Source: Streptosporangium becharense
GTDB taxonomy: Bacteria; Actinomycetota; Actinomycetes; Streptosporangiales; Streptosporangiaceae
Reading direction: 5' to 3'
Assembly (NCBI RefSeq): GCF_014204985.1
Contig: NZ_JACHMP010000001.1
Span: forward strand, 7,440,001 to 7,504,000
DNA length: 64,000 nucleotides
The position numbers were made by a program, and so were the translations under genes. Positions 32,580 to 40,988 of this stretch are shown here, piece by piece. The notes below the pieces were generated by a model. The model was given only the letters and a program-made list of their open reading frames with translations. It was not told the DNA's origin and ran no database searches. The first letter of the stretch is position 1. Each line of letters opens with the position of its first letter.

Positions 32580-34868
32580 GTGGGCAGGAAGGCTCCGCGC
32601 GAGGATGTCACCGAGGACGGCCTGGAGGTGGGCCCGCCCAAGGAGTGGGCGGCGGGTGTTCCAGGGGTGGTCCGGTCGCTGCTGGCGTCCCATGCCCAGA
32701 TGGGCGTCGGCCGCACGTTCCTGACGTTGGCCCGCGTCAACCAGAAGGACGGCTTCGACTGCCCGGGGTGCGCGTGGCCCGAGGGGGAGCACCGCAGCCC
32801 GGCCGAGTTCTGCGAGAACGGCGCGAAGGCGGTGGCCGAGGAGGCCACCACCCGCAGGGTCACCCGTGACTTCTTCGCCCGGCACACCGTGGACGACCTC
32901 GCGGCGCGCACCGACTACTGGCTGGGCCAGCAGGGACGGCTCACCGAGCCGATGCACAAGCCCGCCGGGGCCGACCACTACGTGCCGGTGAGCTGGGAGG
33001 AGGCGTTCGCCGTCATCGCCCGGGAACTGCGCGCGCTCGCCGGCCCCGACGAGGCGCTGTTCTACACCTCCGGCCGGACCTCCAACGAGGCCGCGTTCCT
33101 CTACCAGCTCCTCGTACGCCGTTTCGGCACGAACAACCTCCCCGACTGCTCCAACATGTGCCACGAGTCCAGCGGTTCCGCGCTGAACGAGACGCTGGGC
33201 ATCGGCAAGGGCACGGTGTCGCTGGAGGACCTGCACCGGGCCGACCTCGTCTTCGTGGTCGGCCAGAACCCCGGCACCAACCATCCGCGCATGCTGTCGG
33301 CGCTGGAGCGGGCCAAGCGCAACGGGGCACGGATCATCGCGGTCAACCCGCTGCCCGAGGCCGGGCTGTTGCGCTTCAAGAACCCGCAGCGGCCGTCCGG
33401 GCTGGCCGGACGCGGCACGGCGCTGGCCGACCGCTTCCTGCAGATCCGGCTCAACGGTGACCTGGCGCTGTTCAAGGCCCTGTCGCGGCTGCTGCTGGAG
33501 GCCGAGGACGCGGCCCCGGGCACGGTGCTCGACCGCGCGTTCGTCGAGAGCTCCACCTGCGGCTTCGACGCCTGGGAGAAGGACGTGCGGGCCCTCGACT
33601 GGGCCGACGTCGCCGAGGCCACCGGGCTGGACCGGCGGGCCGTCGAGGACACGGCGCGCGATGTGCTCGGCGCCGGGTCGGTGATCGTGTGCTGGGCGAT
33701 GGGGCTCACCCAGCACCGCAACTCCGTGGCCACCATCCGGGAGGTGGTCAACTTCCTGCTGCTGCGCGGGAACGTGGGCCGCCCGGGGGCCGGGGTGTGC
33801 CCGGTGCGGGGGCATTCCAACGTCCAGGGCGACCGCACGATGGGCATCTACGAGAGGCCACCGGCGCGCTTCCTCGACGCGCTCCGCGACGAGTTCGGTT
33901 TCGAGCCGCCCCGCCACCACGGCATGGACACCGTGGAGGCGATCAGGGCCCTGCGGTCCGGGGAGGCGAAGGTGTTCGTCGCGATGGGCGGCAACTTCGT
34001 GGCCGCGACACCGGACACCGCGGTGACGGAGGCGGCGATGCGCCGGGCACGGCTGACCGTGCAGGTGTCGACCAAGCTGAACCGCTCCCACGCCGTGTGC
34101 GGGCGGGAGGCGCTCATCCTCCCGACGCTGGGACGCACCGAACGCGACGGTGACCGGTTCGTCACGGTCGAGGACTCCATGGGCATGGTCCACGCCTCCC
34201 GGGGCCGGCTCCGGCCCGCCTCGGACGGGCTGCTGCCGGAGGTGGCGATCGTCTGCAGGTTGGCGCGGGAGCTCTTCGGCGCGGACCCGCACGTGCCCTG
34301 GGAGACGTTCGAGACCGACTACGACGCCGTCCGCGACCGCATCGCGCGGGTGGTGCCGGGGTTCGACGACTTCAACGCCCGCGTCCGTGTCCCGGGGGGC
34401 TTCGCGCTGCCCAACCCGCCCCGCGACGAGCGGCGCTTCCCGACCGCGACGGGCCGGGCCAACTTCACCGTCAACGCCCTGGAGGTGCTGCGCGTCCCCG
34501 AGGGGCGGCTCCTGCTGCAGACGGTCCGCAGCCACGACCAGTACAACACCACGATCTACGGCATGGACGACCACTACCGGGGGGTGCGCGCCGGGCGCCG
34601 CGTCGTCTTCGTCCACCCCGACGACCTGACCGAGCGGGGCCTGGCGGACGGTGACACGGTGGACCTCGTCAGTGAGTGGCCCGACGGCGAACGCCGGGCC
34701 GAGGCGTTCCGCGCCGTCGCCTACCCCACCGCGCGCGGGTGCTGCGCGGCCTACTTCCCCGAGACCAACGTGCTCGTGCCGCTCGACTCGGTCGCGGAGA
34801 CCTCCAACACGCCCACCTCCAAGAGCGTCGTGATCCGCCTGCACCGGCACGTTCCGGACGGCGGCTGA
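32580..34868 (+). CDS. FdhF/YdeP-family molybdopterin oxidoreductase
   Basis: The 762-residue protein is a bis-molybdopterin guanine dinucleotide enzyme of the FdhF/YdeP group. Cys194 in SNMCHESSG aligns with the metal-ligating cysteine or selenocysteine of formate dehydrogenases. Only one cysteine pair (Cys61 and Cys64 in DCPGCAW) remains in the N-terminal iron-sulfur region, as in YdeP-type enzymes. Later signatures include GQNPGTNHPRML, VCPVRGHSNVQGDRTMG and a C-terminal molybdopterin domain with NTPTSKS. GGGAGG at 32568-32573 precedes GTG 32580 by six bases. E. coli YdeP is linked to acid resistance, but the substrate is unknown. No FdhD or partner subunit is nearby. Confidence 0.88.
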   Translation: MGRKAPREDVTEDGLEVGPPKEWAAGVPGVVRSLLASHAQMGVGRTFLTLARVNQKDGFDCPGCAWPEGEHRSPAEFCENGAKAVAEEATTRRVTRDFFARHTVDDLAARTDYWLGQQGRLTEPMHKPAGADHYVPVSWEEAFAVIARELRALAGPDEALFYTSGRTSNEAAFLYQLLVRRFGTNNLPDCSNMCHESSGSALNETLGIGKGTVSLEDLHRADLVFVVGQNPGTNHPRMLSALERAKRNGARIIAVNPLPEAGLLRFKNPQRPSGLAGRGTALADRFLQIRLNGDLALFKALSRLLLEAEDAAPGTVLDRAFVESSTCGFDAWEKDVRALDWADVAEATGLDRRAVEDTARDVLGAGSVIVCWAMGLTQHRNSVATIREVVNFLLLRGNVGRPGAGVCPVRGHSNVQGDRTMGIYERPPARFLDALRDEFGFEPPRHHGMDTVEAIRALRSGEAKVFVAMGGNFVAATPDTAVTEAAMRRARLTVQVSTKLNRSHAVCGREALILPTLGRTERDGDRFVTVEDSMGMVHASRGRLRPASDGLLPEVAIVCRLARELFGADPHVPWETFETDYDAVRDRIARVVPGFDDFNARVRVPGGFALPNPPRDERRFPTATGRANFTVNALEVLRVPEGRLLLQTVRSHDQYNTTIYGMDDHYRGVRAGRRVVFVHPDDLTERGLADGDTVDLVSEWPDGERRAEAFRAVAYPTARGCCAAYFPETNVLVPLDSVAETSNTPTSKSVVIRLHRHVPDGG

Positions 34869-35013
34869 CACCGTTCCCGGTGGGAGCGCCCGTGCCCGGG
34901 GTCGCCTGCTCCACGGCGGCACCGACCGGTTTCAGGCCGGGCCTGGCGACCTGCGGCACCGCGTCGATGGCCGTCAGGGTGACGGTCACCGACGCGGTGT
35001 GCCGGGCTGTCCG

Positions 35014-38000
35014 CTACCCGGCGGGATCCACGGCGGCCCTGGTCGCCGTGGCCTTACCGTTCCCGGACCCGCGGACCAGGATGAAGCCGTCCACGTCGAG
35101 GTTCGCCGCGGTGGACACCAGGTGCAGCCGGGCGGTGCCGGAGGGGGCGTTCGCGAGGGCGGCGGAGCCGCCGGTGGGCGGGCCGAGCTCCTTCATCCGG
35201 ATGTTGCGGAACGACACCTCGTCGCCGTTGCCGTGGTTCTGGAGCCCGATGTGCCCGTTCTTCAGCGAGCGGGCGGGATCGGTGTTGGTGAAGTCGTTGA
35301 TCTTCACACCGTTGAGGAAGATCTGCACGCGTTCGCCCTCGACTCGCAGTTCGTAGGTGTTCCACTGTCCGGGCGGGTTGAGCGCCGCATCGCGAGCGGC
35401 GAGGTCGGCGGACTTGAAACCGTAGACCGAGCCTGTGGTCTTCTCCGGGGCGTCGGTGGCGTCGATCTGGATCTCGTAGCCGTTGTTCACCGCCGACCAC
35501 GGGTCGGTCGACGGCGGGAAGCCGAGGAAGACGCCGGAGTTGTCGTCGCCGGCCATCTTCCAGTCGAGCTTGAGCGAGTAGGAGGTGGTGTACTCCTTCG
35601 CCTTGTACCACAACAGGCCCATGCCGCCCTGGGAGGTCAGCGTGCCGTCGGCGTTGGCGAAGTCACCGGGCCCCGCCTGCTCCCAGCCGGTGGTCGAGCC
35701 GTCGTAGAGGGCCGTGTAACCGCTCTCGGGGCGGCAGTCGGCCTGCGCCTCGCCCATGGCGAAGTTGATGCCGCCGAGCAGGTGCTCGCGGAACTCCGGC
35801 TCGGCGAAGGAGGCCGGGGTGTGCCCGCCGCCGGTGTAGAAGGACCGCCCTCCGTCGTACGGCTTGCACCAGGCGATCGGGTGGTCGGCGCCCATCTTGC
35901 CGCCGGAGTAGGTCGACTCGTCCAGGGTCGCCAGCACGTGGGCGTGGGTCCTGGCGTTGGTCTTGTAGTCGTACCACTCGTCGGTCCGCTCCCAGGTGGC
36001 GCCCAGGTGGGCGGTCGCCGGGTGTGCCCGGTCCTCGACCTTGACCGTCGCCTTCTGCACCGCCGGATGGGAGGCGAACCAGGCGCCGACGAGGTTGCCG
36101 TACCACGGCCAGCCGTACTCGGTGTCGGCGGCCGCGTGGATGCCGACGTAGCCGCCGCCCGATTTGATGTAGCCCTCGAACGCGGTCTGCTGGGCGGCGT
36201 CGAGCACGTCGCCCGTGGTGTTGAGGAAGACGACCGCCTTGTAGCCGGCCAGGTTGGCCGGGGTGAAGGCACCCGGGTCCTCCGTGGCGGTCACGGTGAA
36301 ACCGAGGTCCTTGATGGCCTGGATGCCGGCGGGGATCGAGTCGTGCCGGAAGCCCGCCGTGCGGGAGAAGACCAGGACGTCGCCGCCGTCCGAGGAGCCG
36401 GTCGGCACTGTGAACCGCTGGCCCGCGCTTCCGTCGCAGGTCCTGATCACCAGCTGGGCTGCGCTCGAGGCGTCGAGGCACTTGCCGAGCGCCTTGATGC
36501 GCTGGCCCTCGATGAGCCAGGTCTGCGCATTTGTGCCGTTGCAGGAGTAGAGCTGCACCTTGGTGCCGTCGGCGCTGTTCCCACCGGCGATGTCGAGGCA
36601 CTTGCCGAGCGCCTTGATGGTCTGGCCCTCGATGAGCCAGGTCTGCGCGTTGGTGCCGTTGCAGGAGTAGAGCTGCACCTTGGTGCCGTCGGCGCTGTTG
36701 GCACCGGCGACGTCCACACACCTGCCGTCGGCGGCGTGGATCGGGCCGGTGGCCGGATCGGTGCCGCCCTCCTCGGCGAGGGTGAAGTCGTCGAGGTCGA
36801 ACAACGCGCCGGAGCCGCCGGTGAAGACCAGGTAGAGCATGGTGCTCGCAGCCGTCCCGCCGCTCAGCGGGGCTTGGATGTCCACGAAGGTCTCCCAGCC
36901 GCCCGTCACCGAAACGACGGCCTTGCCGAGCAGGGGGCCGGTGGGTGAGCCCGTCCGCACCTCGATGGCGCCGCCGACGCCGCCCGATGAAACCCGTGCC
37001 TTGATCGACCTGGTGTCGTCGAGCCGGTAGGGTTTGAAGGCTATCCAGTCGCCGTTGTGCACGTCGCCGACGGTCTTGCCGCCGTGCGCGGCCGCCTTGG
37101 AGATCTGCGAGATACCGGACATCGCGCTGTAGTGCTCGGCCTGGCGGTGTCGCGGCTGCAGGATGTGCTGGGTGTGGGTGGTCAGGCCGCCCTTGTCGGT
37201 GTACTCGGCGTCGAAGACGGCGAAGATGTTGGCCGCGTCGTCGTGCTCGCCGTCGGCCGGGATCGTCAGCTCGCCCGAGCAGCCGTTCTTGGAGGTGATC
37301 TGGTGGCCATGGCCGTCGTGACCGAGCACGTAGGTCATCTTGACCTTGGCGCAGTCGATGTCGGTGTCCTCGGGATCGGTCACCTTGATCGTGAAGGGTA
37401 CGGTGTCACCCCAGGTGAACAGTCTTCCGGGGTCAGGAGTCTCAATGGCCACGGTCGGGGCGGTGTTTCCGGCCGTGATGACCACGCTGGCCGTGCCGGA
37501 GTTGCCCTGGGGGTCGCGCACGGTGAGCGTGGCGGAGTACTCGCCCTCGGTGGTGTAGGTCTTGGTCGGGTTCGGGTCGGTGGAGGTGGTGCCGTCGCCG
37601 AAGTCCCAGGCGTAAGTGAGCGCGCCGCCCTCGGGGTCGGCGGAGCCGGCGCTGGAGAACTTCACGGTGAGCGGGGTCTTCCCCGAGGTCTTGTCGGCCT
37701 TGGCCACCGCGACCGGCGAGCGGTCCCTGTCCTTGATGTACTCGAAGCGGTAGAGCGCGGAGTTGGCGTCGCCGCCGAAGTATCCGGAGCCGTAGTCGAG
37801 GACGTAGAGCGCGCCGTCGGGCCCGAACGCCAGGTCCATCACCTGGGTGCCGGTCCATGGGAAATCGGCGATCTCGCCGCGGGTGCCGTCGGCCGCCACG
37901 TCGATCGCCTTGATCCACTTACGGCCGAACTCTCCGGCGAAGAAGTGTCCGTTGAGGTCCTGGGGGAACTTGACGGCCGAGTTCAGGCCGGCGTCGTAGC

Positions 38001-39228
38001 GGTAGACGGGGCCGCCCATCGGTGACTCGGAGCCGCCGCCGAACTCGGGCGGCGAACCGGCGTCCCCGCCGTACCTGATCCATGCCGCCTGCGCGGGCGG
38101 GAGCTTGTCCCGGCCGGTGTTGCGCGGCGAGTCGTTGGTCGGGCCGCCCGCCGCGCAGTCGTACTTCTGCCCCGCGGGGCCCGAGGGGAAGGTGTACTCG
38201 TTGTAGGTCTCGGCCAGGGTGTTCGTCCCGGTGCAGTACGGCCAGCCGTAGTTGCCCGGCTTGGTGACGCGGTTGAACTCGACCTGCCCGCTGGGCCCGC
38301 GGCCGGGGTCGGTGCTGCCCGCGTCGGGGCCGTAGTCGCCCACGTAGACCACGCCGGTGGCCTTGTCCACGGTCATCCTGAACGGGTTGCGAAAGCCCAT
38401 GGCGTAGATCTCGGGGCGGGTCTCGGGAGTGCCGGGCGGGAAGAGGTTCCCCTGGGGGATCGTGTAGGTCCCGTCCGCCGGGTTCACCTTGATCCTCAGG
38501 ATCTTGCCGCGCAGGTCGTCGGTGTTGCCCGAGCTGCGTTGGGCGTCGTAGGCCGGGTTGCGGCCGGGCCGCTCGTCGATCGGTGCGTAGCCCGCCGAGT
38601 CGAAGGGGTTGGTGTCGTCCCCGGTCGACAGGTACAGGTTGCCCTGGGCGTCGAAGTCCATGTCACCGCCGACGTGGCAGCACATGCCGCGGTCGGCGGA
38701 CACGTCGAGTACGGTCTTCTCCGACTTCATGTCGAGCGTCCAGTCGGGCTTGACGGTGAATCTGGCCAGGCGGTTGACGCCCTGCCAGGCCGACCAGTCC
38801 GTGCCGGTCGCGGGCGCGTCACCCGCCGGGGTGTTCAGGCGCGGCGCGTAGTAGAGGTAGACGGTCCGGTTGGTGGCGAAGCCCGGGTCCACGGCGACGC
38901 CCTGCAGGCCCTCCTCGTCGTGGGTGTAGACGGACAGCGTGCCGACCACGCTGGTCTCGCCCTGCGAGTCGGTGCGACGGAGCGTCCCGTCGCGCGAGGT
39001 GTGCAGCACCGACAGGTCGGGCAGCACCGCCATGGTCATGGGCTCGCCCATCTCGGCGACGCCTTTGGCCAGCTCGACGCGCTGGTAGTCGGCGGGGTCG
39101 ATCGCGTCGTGGGCCTGTGCGGGGGTGGCGGCCACGGCGAGCGCGACCGCGCTCGACATGGCCAGGAGTAAGGCGCTGCTCTGCGCCACCCATCGGGATG
39201 CGCGGGCGGTGAACCTGCTGGGGGGCAT
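35014..39228 (-). CDS. Secreted fusion: sugar dehydrogenase, PKD, CBM6-like, ricin lectin, ThuA, DUF1080
   Basis: This 1404-residue exoprotein has a signal peptide (to about residue 40, ending TPAQA). A glucose/sorbosone dehydrogenase beta-propeller occupies about 45-495. A PKD domain (505-590; WDFGDGTT), an immunoglobulin-like segment and a CBM6-like lectin domain (695-820) follow. Next are a ricin-B lectin (828-940), a ThuA domain (948-1158; VLVFSRTAGFRHDSI) and a DUF1080/3-keto-disaccharide hydrolase domain (1166-1346; LYDGSTTGW, GLQNHG). ThuA and DUF1080 families act on 3-keto-glycosides. Together with the dehydrogenase they could oxidise and cleave a sugar outside the cell on one carbohydrate-anchored chain. 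ATG 39228 has AAGGG about 10 nt upstream. A ROK regulator gene lies upstream on the same strand. Part of the lectin is recently duplicated. Confidence 0.88.
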   Translation of the reverse strand: MPPSRFTARASRWVAQSSALLLAMSSAVALAVAATPAQAHDAIDPADYQRVELAKGVAEMGEPMTMAVLPDLSVLHTSRDGTLRRTDSQGETSVVGTLSVYTHDEEGLQGVAVDPGFATNRTVYLYYAPRLNTPAGDAPATGTDWSAWQGVNRLARFTVKPDWTLDMKSEKTVLDVSADRGMCCHVGGDMDFDAQGNLYLSTGDDTNPFDSAGYAPIDERPGRNPAYDAQRSSGNTDDLRGKILRIKVNPADGTYTIPQGNLFPPGTPETRPEIYAMGFRNPFRMTVDKATGVVYVGDYGPDAGSTDPGRGPSGQVEFNRVTKPGNYGWPYCTGTNTLAETYNEYTFPSGPAGQKYDCAAGGPTNDSPRNTGRDKLPPAQAAWIRYGGDAGSPPEFGGGSESPMGGPVYRYDAGLNSAVKFPQDLNGHFFAGEFGRKWIKAIDVAADGTRGEIADFPWTGTQVMDLAFGPDGALYVLDYGSGYFGGDANSALYRFEYIKDRDRSPVAVAKADKTSGKTPLTVKFSSAGSADPEGGALTYAWDFGDGTTSTDPNPTKTYTTEGEYSATLTVRDPQGNSGTASVVITAGNTAPTVAIETPDPGRLFTWGDTVPFTIKVTDPEDTDIDCAKVKMTYVLGHDGHGHQITSKNGCSGELTIPADGEHDDAANIFAVFDAEYTDKGGLTTHTQHILQPRHRQAEHYSAMSGISQISKAAAHGGKTVGDVHNGDWIAFKPYRLDDTRSIKARVSSGGVGGAIEVRTGSPTGPLLGKAVVSVTGGWETFVDIQAPLSGGTAASTMLYLVFTGGSGALFDLDDFTLAEEGGTDPATGPIHAADGRCVDVAGANSADGTKVQLYSCNGTNAQTWLIEGQTIKALGKCLDIAGGNSADGTKVQLYSCNGTNAQTWLIEGQRIKALGKCLDASSAAQLVIRTCDGSAGQRFTVPTGSSDGGDVLVFSRTAGFRHDSIPAGIQAIKDLGFTVTATEDPGAFTPANLAGYKAVVFLNTTGDVLDAAQQTAFEGYIKSGGGYVGIHAAADTEYGWPWYGNLVGAWFASHPAVQKATVKVEDRAHPATAHLGATWERTDEWYDYKTNARTHAHVLATLDESTYSGGKMGADHPIAWCKPYDGGRSFYTGGGHTPASFAEPEFREHLLGGINFAMGEAQADCRPESGYTALYDGSTTGWEQAGPGDFANADGTLTSQGGMGLLWYKAKEYTTSYSLKLDWKMAGDDNSGVFLGFPPSTDPWSAVNNGYEIQIDATDAPEKTTGSVYGFKSADLAARDAALNPPGQWNTYELRVEGERVQIFLNGVKINDFTNTDPARSLKNGHIGLQNHGNGDEVSFRNIRMKELGPPTGGSAALANAPSGTARLHLVSTAANLDVDGFILVRGSGNGKATATRAAVDPAG
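36472..36711. repeat. Tandem 120-bp in-frame duplication in the ricin-lectin domain
   Basis: Copies 36472-36591 and 36592-36711 are almost identical, differing at only a handful of bases. Each encodes 40 residues of one ricin-B subdomain (VQLYSCNGTNAQTWLIEGQ). The near identity at synonymous sites indicates a recent duplication or gene conversion. Confidence 0.9.
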
Positions 39229-39569
39229 CGCGGAGGTTCCCTTCACTGGGGGGTGGTGGGCTGCCGGGCGTGGGGGACCTGGCGGGGGTGCGGCAGCCGT
39301 CCGGTGGACGGCCGGGTACGGGGCGGCCGGAGCGCGACTCCCGGCCACGGCCAGTGGAACAAGGTTGTCTCCGCAGCCTGGAGTGCCTGGTCCGGGTGGC
39401 ACTCACCCGGCTCGCGGTCTCGGCGCGACGGCGAGCCGGGTGACCGGACCTGACGGCTTCAGGTCGCGGTGAGAAGCGGTGGCGGCCGTGCGACGGACGG
39501 CCGCCACCCGGATCCCTGCGATCTCCTCGCCGGTCTCATGCCCGAGGGGCCGGGTCCGCCGTGACCGGA

Positions 39570-39790
39570 CCGCGTCCGGTCACGGCGCCATGGGGCCACC
39601 GGCTCTCGTCCACCGCGCCGTGCTCGGCGGTGTCGAGCATCCGCGGCCCGCCGGTGAACGGCGGCTCGGGATCGGCCCCGGTGGCGACGGCCTCCAGGAC
39701 CTCCCTCACTTCATGGACGGTGATCAGGGCCTCGCCGGACGTCCGGCGAGCGCCGTGGACCGCCTCGAGGATTTCCGGGCGGTCGGTGCC
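39570..39790 (-). pseudogene. Possible 3' remnant of a Gfo/Idh/MocA oxidoreductase
   Basis: The minus strand encodes ALITVHEVREVLEAVATGADPEPPF followed by TAEHGAVDESRW. This resembles the C-terminus of Gfo/Idh/MocA sugar oxidoreductases, where VHEVxxFLxAVAxGxxPxPSF and a closing VLDAVExSAxxxxRW are typical. The upstream sequence is a 9-bp repeat and no intact Rossmann domain exists. The call is tentative. Confidence 0.35.
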
Positions 39791-39797
39791 GACGAGG

Positions 39798-39851
39798 CCG
39801 GTGGGACCGGTGGGACCGGTGGGACCGGTGGGGCCGGTGGGGCCGGTGGGG
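39798..39851. repeat. Six 9-bp tandem units (CCGGTGGGA/G)
   Basis: Three CCGGTGGGA units are followed by three CCGGTGGGG units. They read as Gly-Pro-Thr or Val-Gly-Pro repeats, but no real gene needs them. The tract sits at the broken end of the possible oxidoreductase remnant. Confidence 0.9.
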
Positions 39852-39906
39852 CCGACGGCTGCGCGGAGCAGGAGGGCTCCATCGGCTTTCGCCCTAAATG
39901 CCTGCA

Positions 39907-39952
39907 TGTTTCGGGACGATAGACTCGATTTTTGATTATTGTCAACGAAACA
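39907..39952. promoter_or_regulatory. Inverted half-sites TGTTTCG / CGAAACA in an AT-rich patch
   Basis: TGTTTCG at 39907-39913 is mirrored by CGAAACA at 39946-39952, flanking an AT-rich 32-bp spacer that contrasts with the GC-rich surroundings. It may be the former divergent promoter and operator between the decayed genes on either side. Confidence 0.35.
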
Positions 39953-40056
39953 TTGGCGATTCGCAGACGTAACACGGGCGTGAATGGCCCCCTGACGCCT
40001 ACCAGGGGATCGATGTTGGCACAAGGCATGGTGAATGAGACAAATGGCCAGGTTGT

Positions 40057-40520
40057 AGATGCCGGGGCGTTGTCCGCGACCCTCGGGGACGGCCAGGCTC
40101 GGACCCGCGCCGAACCGACCCGGTTCGCGGGCCTGCCCCGGTTCACCGTGCCCCGGCGCCTCGGCGCGCCGATGAACCACGGTTGATCACCCCCGCCGAG
40201 AACGCGATCTCCTCCGGTGGCCGCTCCGCCGCCGCGTTCGCCTTCGACCGCAGCGCGCACGACGCGCCGTCGGCCGGTCTCGGTACGGCGGTCGTGCCAG
40301 GCACGCCTGGGATCCGCCCGTCGGCCGGGGTCCGAGCCGATCCTGACCTGGCCGGCCGGGGGCCGGGCCGGGCCGGCCTTGGCCTGGCCGGTCGCCGCGT
40401 TCCGGGAGGCGCTCGCCGGGACCGGCCGGTGGCCCGGCCGGGTCTGCGTCGCCGGGGCGCCATCGCCGAGGCGGGAGAGCACGTGCTCGCGCCGGACATC
40501 GTGGATCAGTCGGTGGCAGG
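40057..40520 (+). pseudogene. Decayed ROK-family regulator gene
   Basis: Pieces of a ROK regulator can be followed in two frames. ALSATLGDGQARTRAEPTRFAG matches ALLAILRDGQARTKADLAQLTG of the intact ROK gene at 40989-42110. Then come SSGGRSAAAFAFD and, near 40470, IAEAGEHVLAP, matching SGGRPATAFSFN and LAESGEHVLAG. The central kinase-like part is missing and an in-frame stop breaks the reading frame at about 40186. DNA similarity is visible too, for example in the GAGAGCACGTGCT stretch. It lies opposite in orientation to the intact copy. Confidence 0.65.
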
Positions 40521-40727
40521 ATGAGATTTTTATTTAAATTAATGGCAACATGTCCGATTTTAGGGGGATTGACCGCCCCGCATATCGGCATAACAATGTG
40601 GACATATCGGGCCCGGTGGCGGTGGCACGCCGATGGGGCCGAGCGGATTCTCCGCTATGACGCGTTCGGCGCACGCGTCCCCGGTGAAGGGACCCATGCG
40701 TGCCCGCTTCACGACGTCCATTCGATG

Positions 40728-40960
40728 CGAACGTGCCCACAGGTCTGTGCCTGCTGGGAGCGCGCGGCTCTGTGGCTACGACGGCCGTCACCGGCCTGCT
40801 CACCCTGCGCGCGGGCATCGTCCCTCCGGCCGGCTGCGTCAGCGCGCGGCCCCCCTTCGACGCGCTTGGCCTGCCCCACCGGGACCGGTTGCGCGTCGGT
40901 GGGCACGACAGCGTGCACACCCCCCTGGGCAAGAGGGGGGAGCTGATCGTCGTCGACCAC
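40728..40960 (+). pseudogene. N-terminal fragment of an inositol-3-phosphate synthase-like gene
   Basis: The plus strand reads GLCLLGARGSVATTAVTGLL, then GIVPPAGCVS, PPFDALGLP and LRVGGHDSVHTPLGKRGE. This follows the NAD-binding start of actinobacterial myo-inositol-phosphate synthase-like proteins, where VGxxLxGARGSVATT and GGHD are conserved. Sequence after about 40960 loses similarity and runs into the end of the ROK gene. About three quarters of the expected protein is missing. I read it as a deletion remnant. Confidence 0.6.
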
Positions 40961-40988
40961 CTCGAGCGTTCGCGGTCGGCCCACGCGA

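Noticed and set aside
39798-39851. Regular short repeats considered as a CRISPR array
   Set aside because: Units are 9 bp and contiguous with no spacers. Other tandem repeats in the window are likewise simple duplications.
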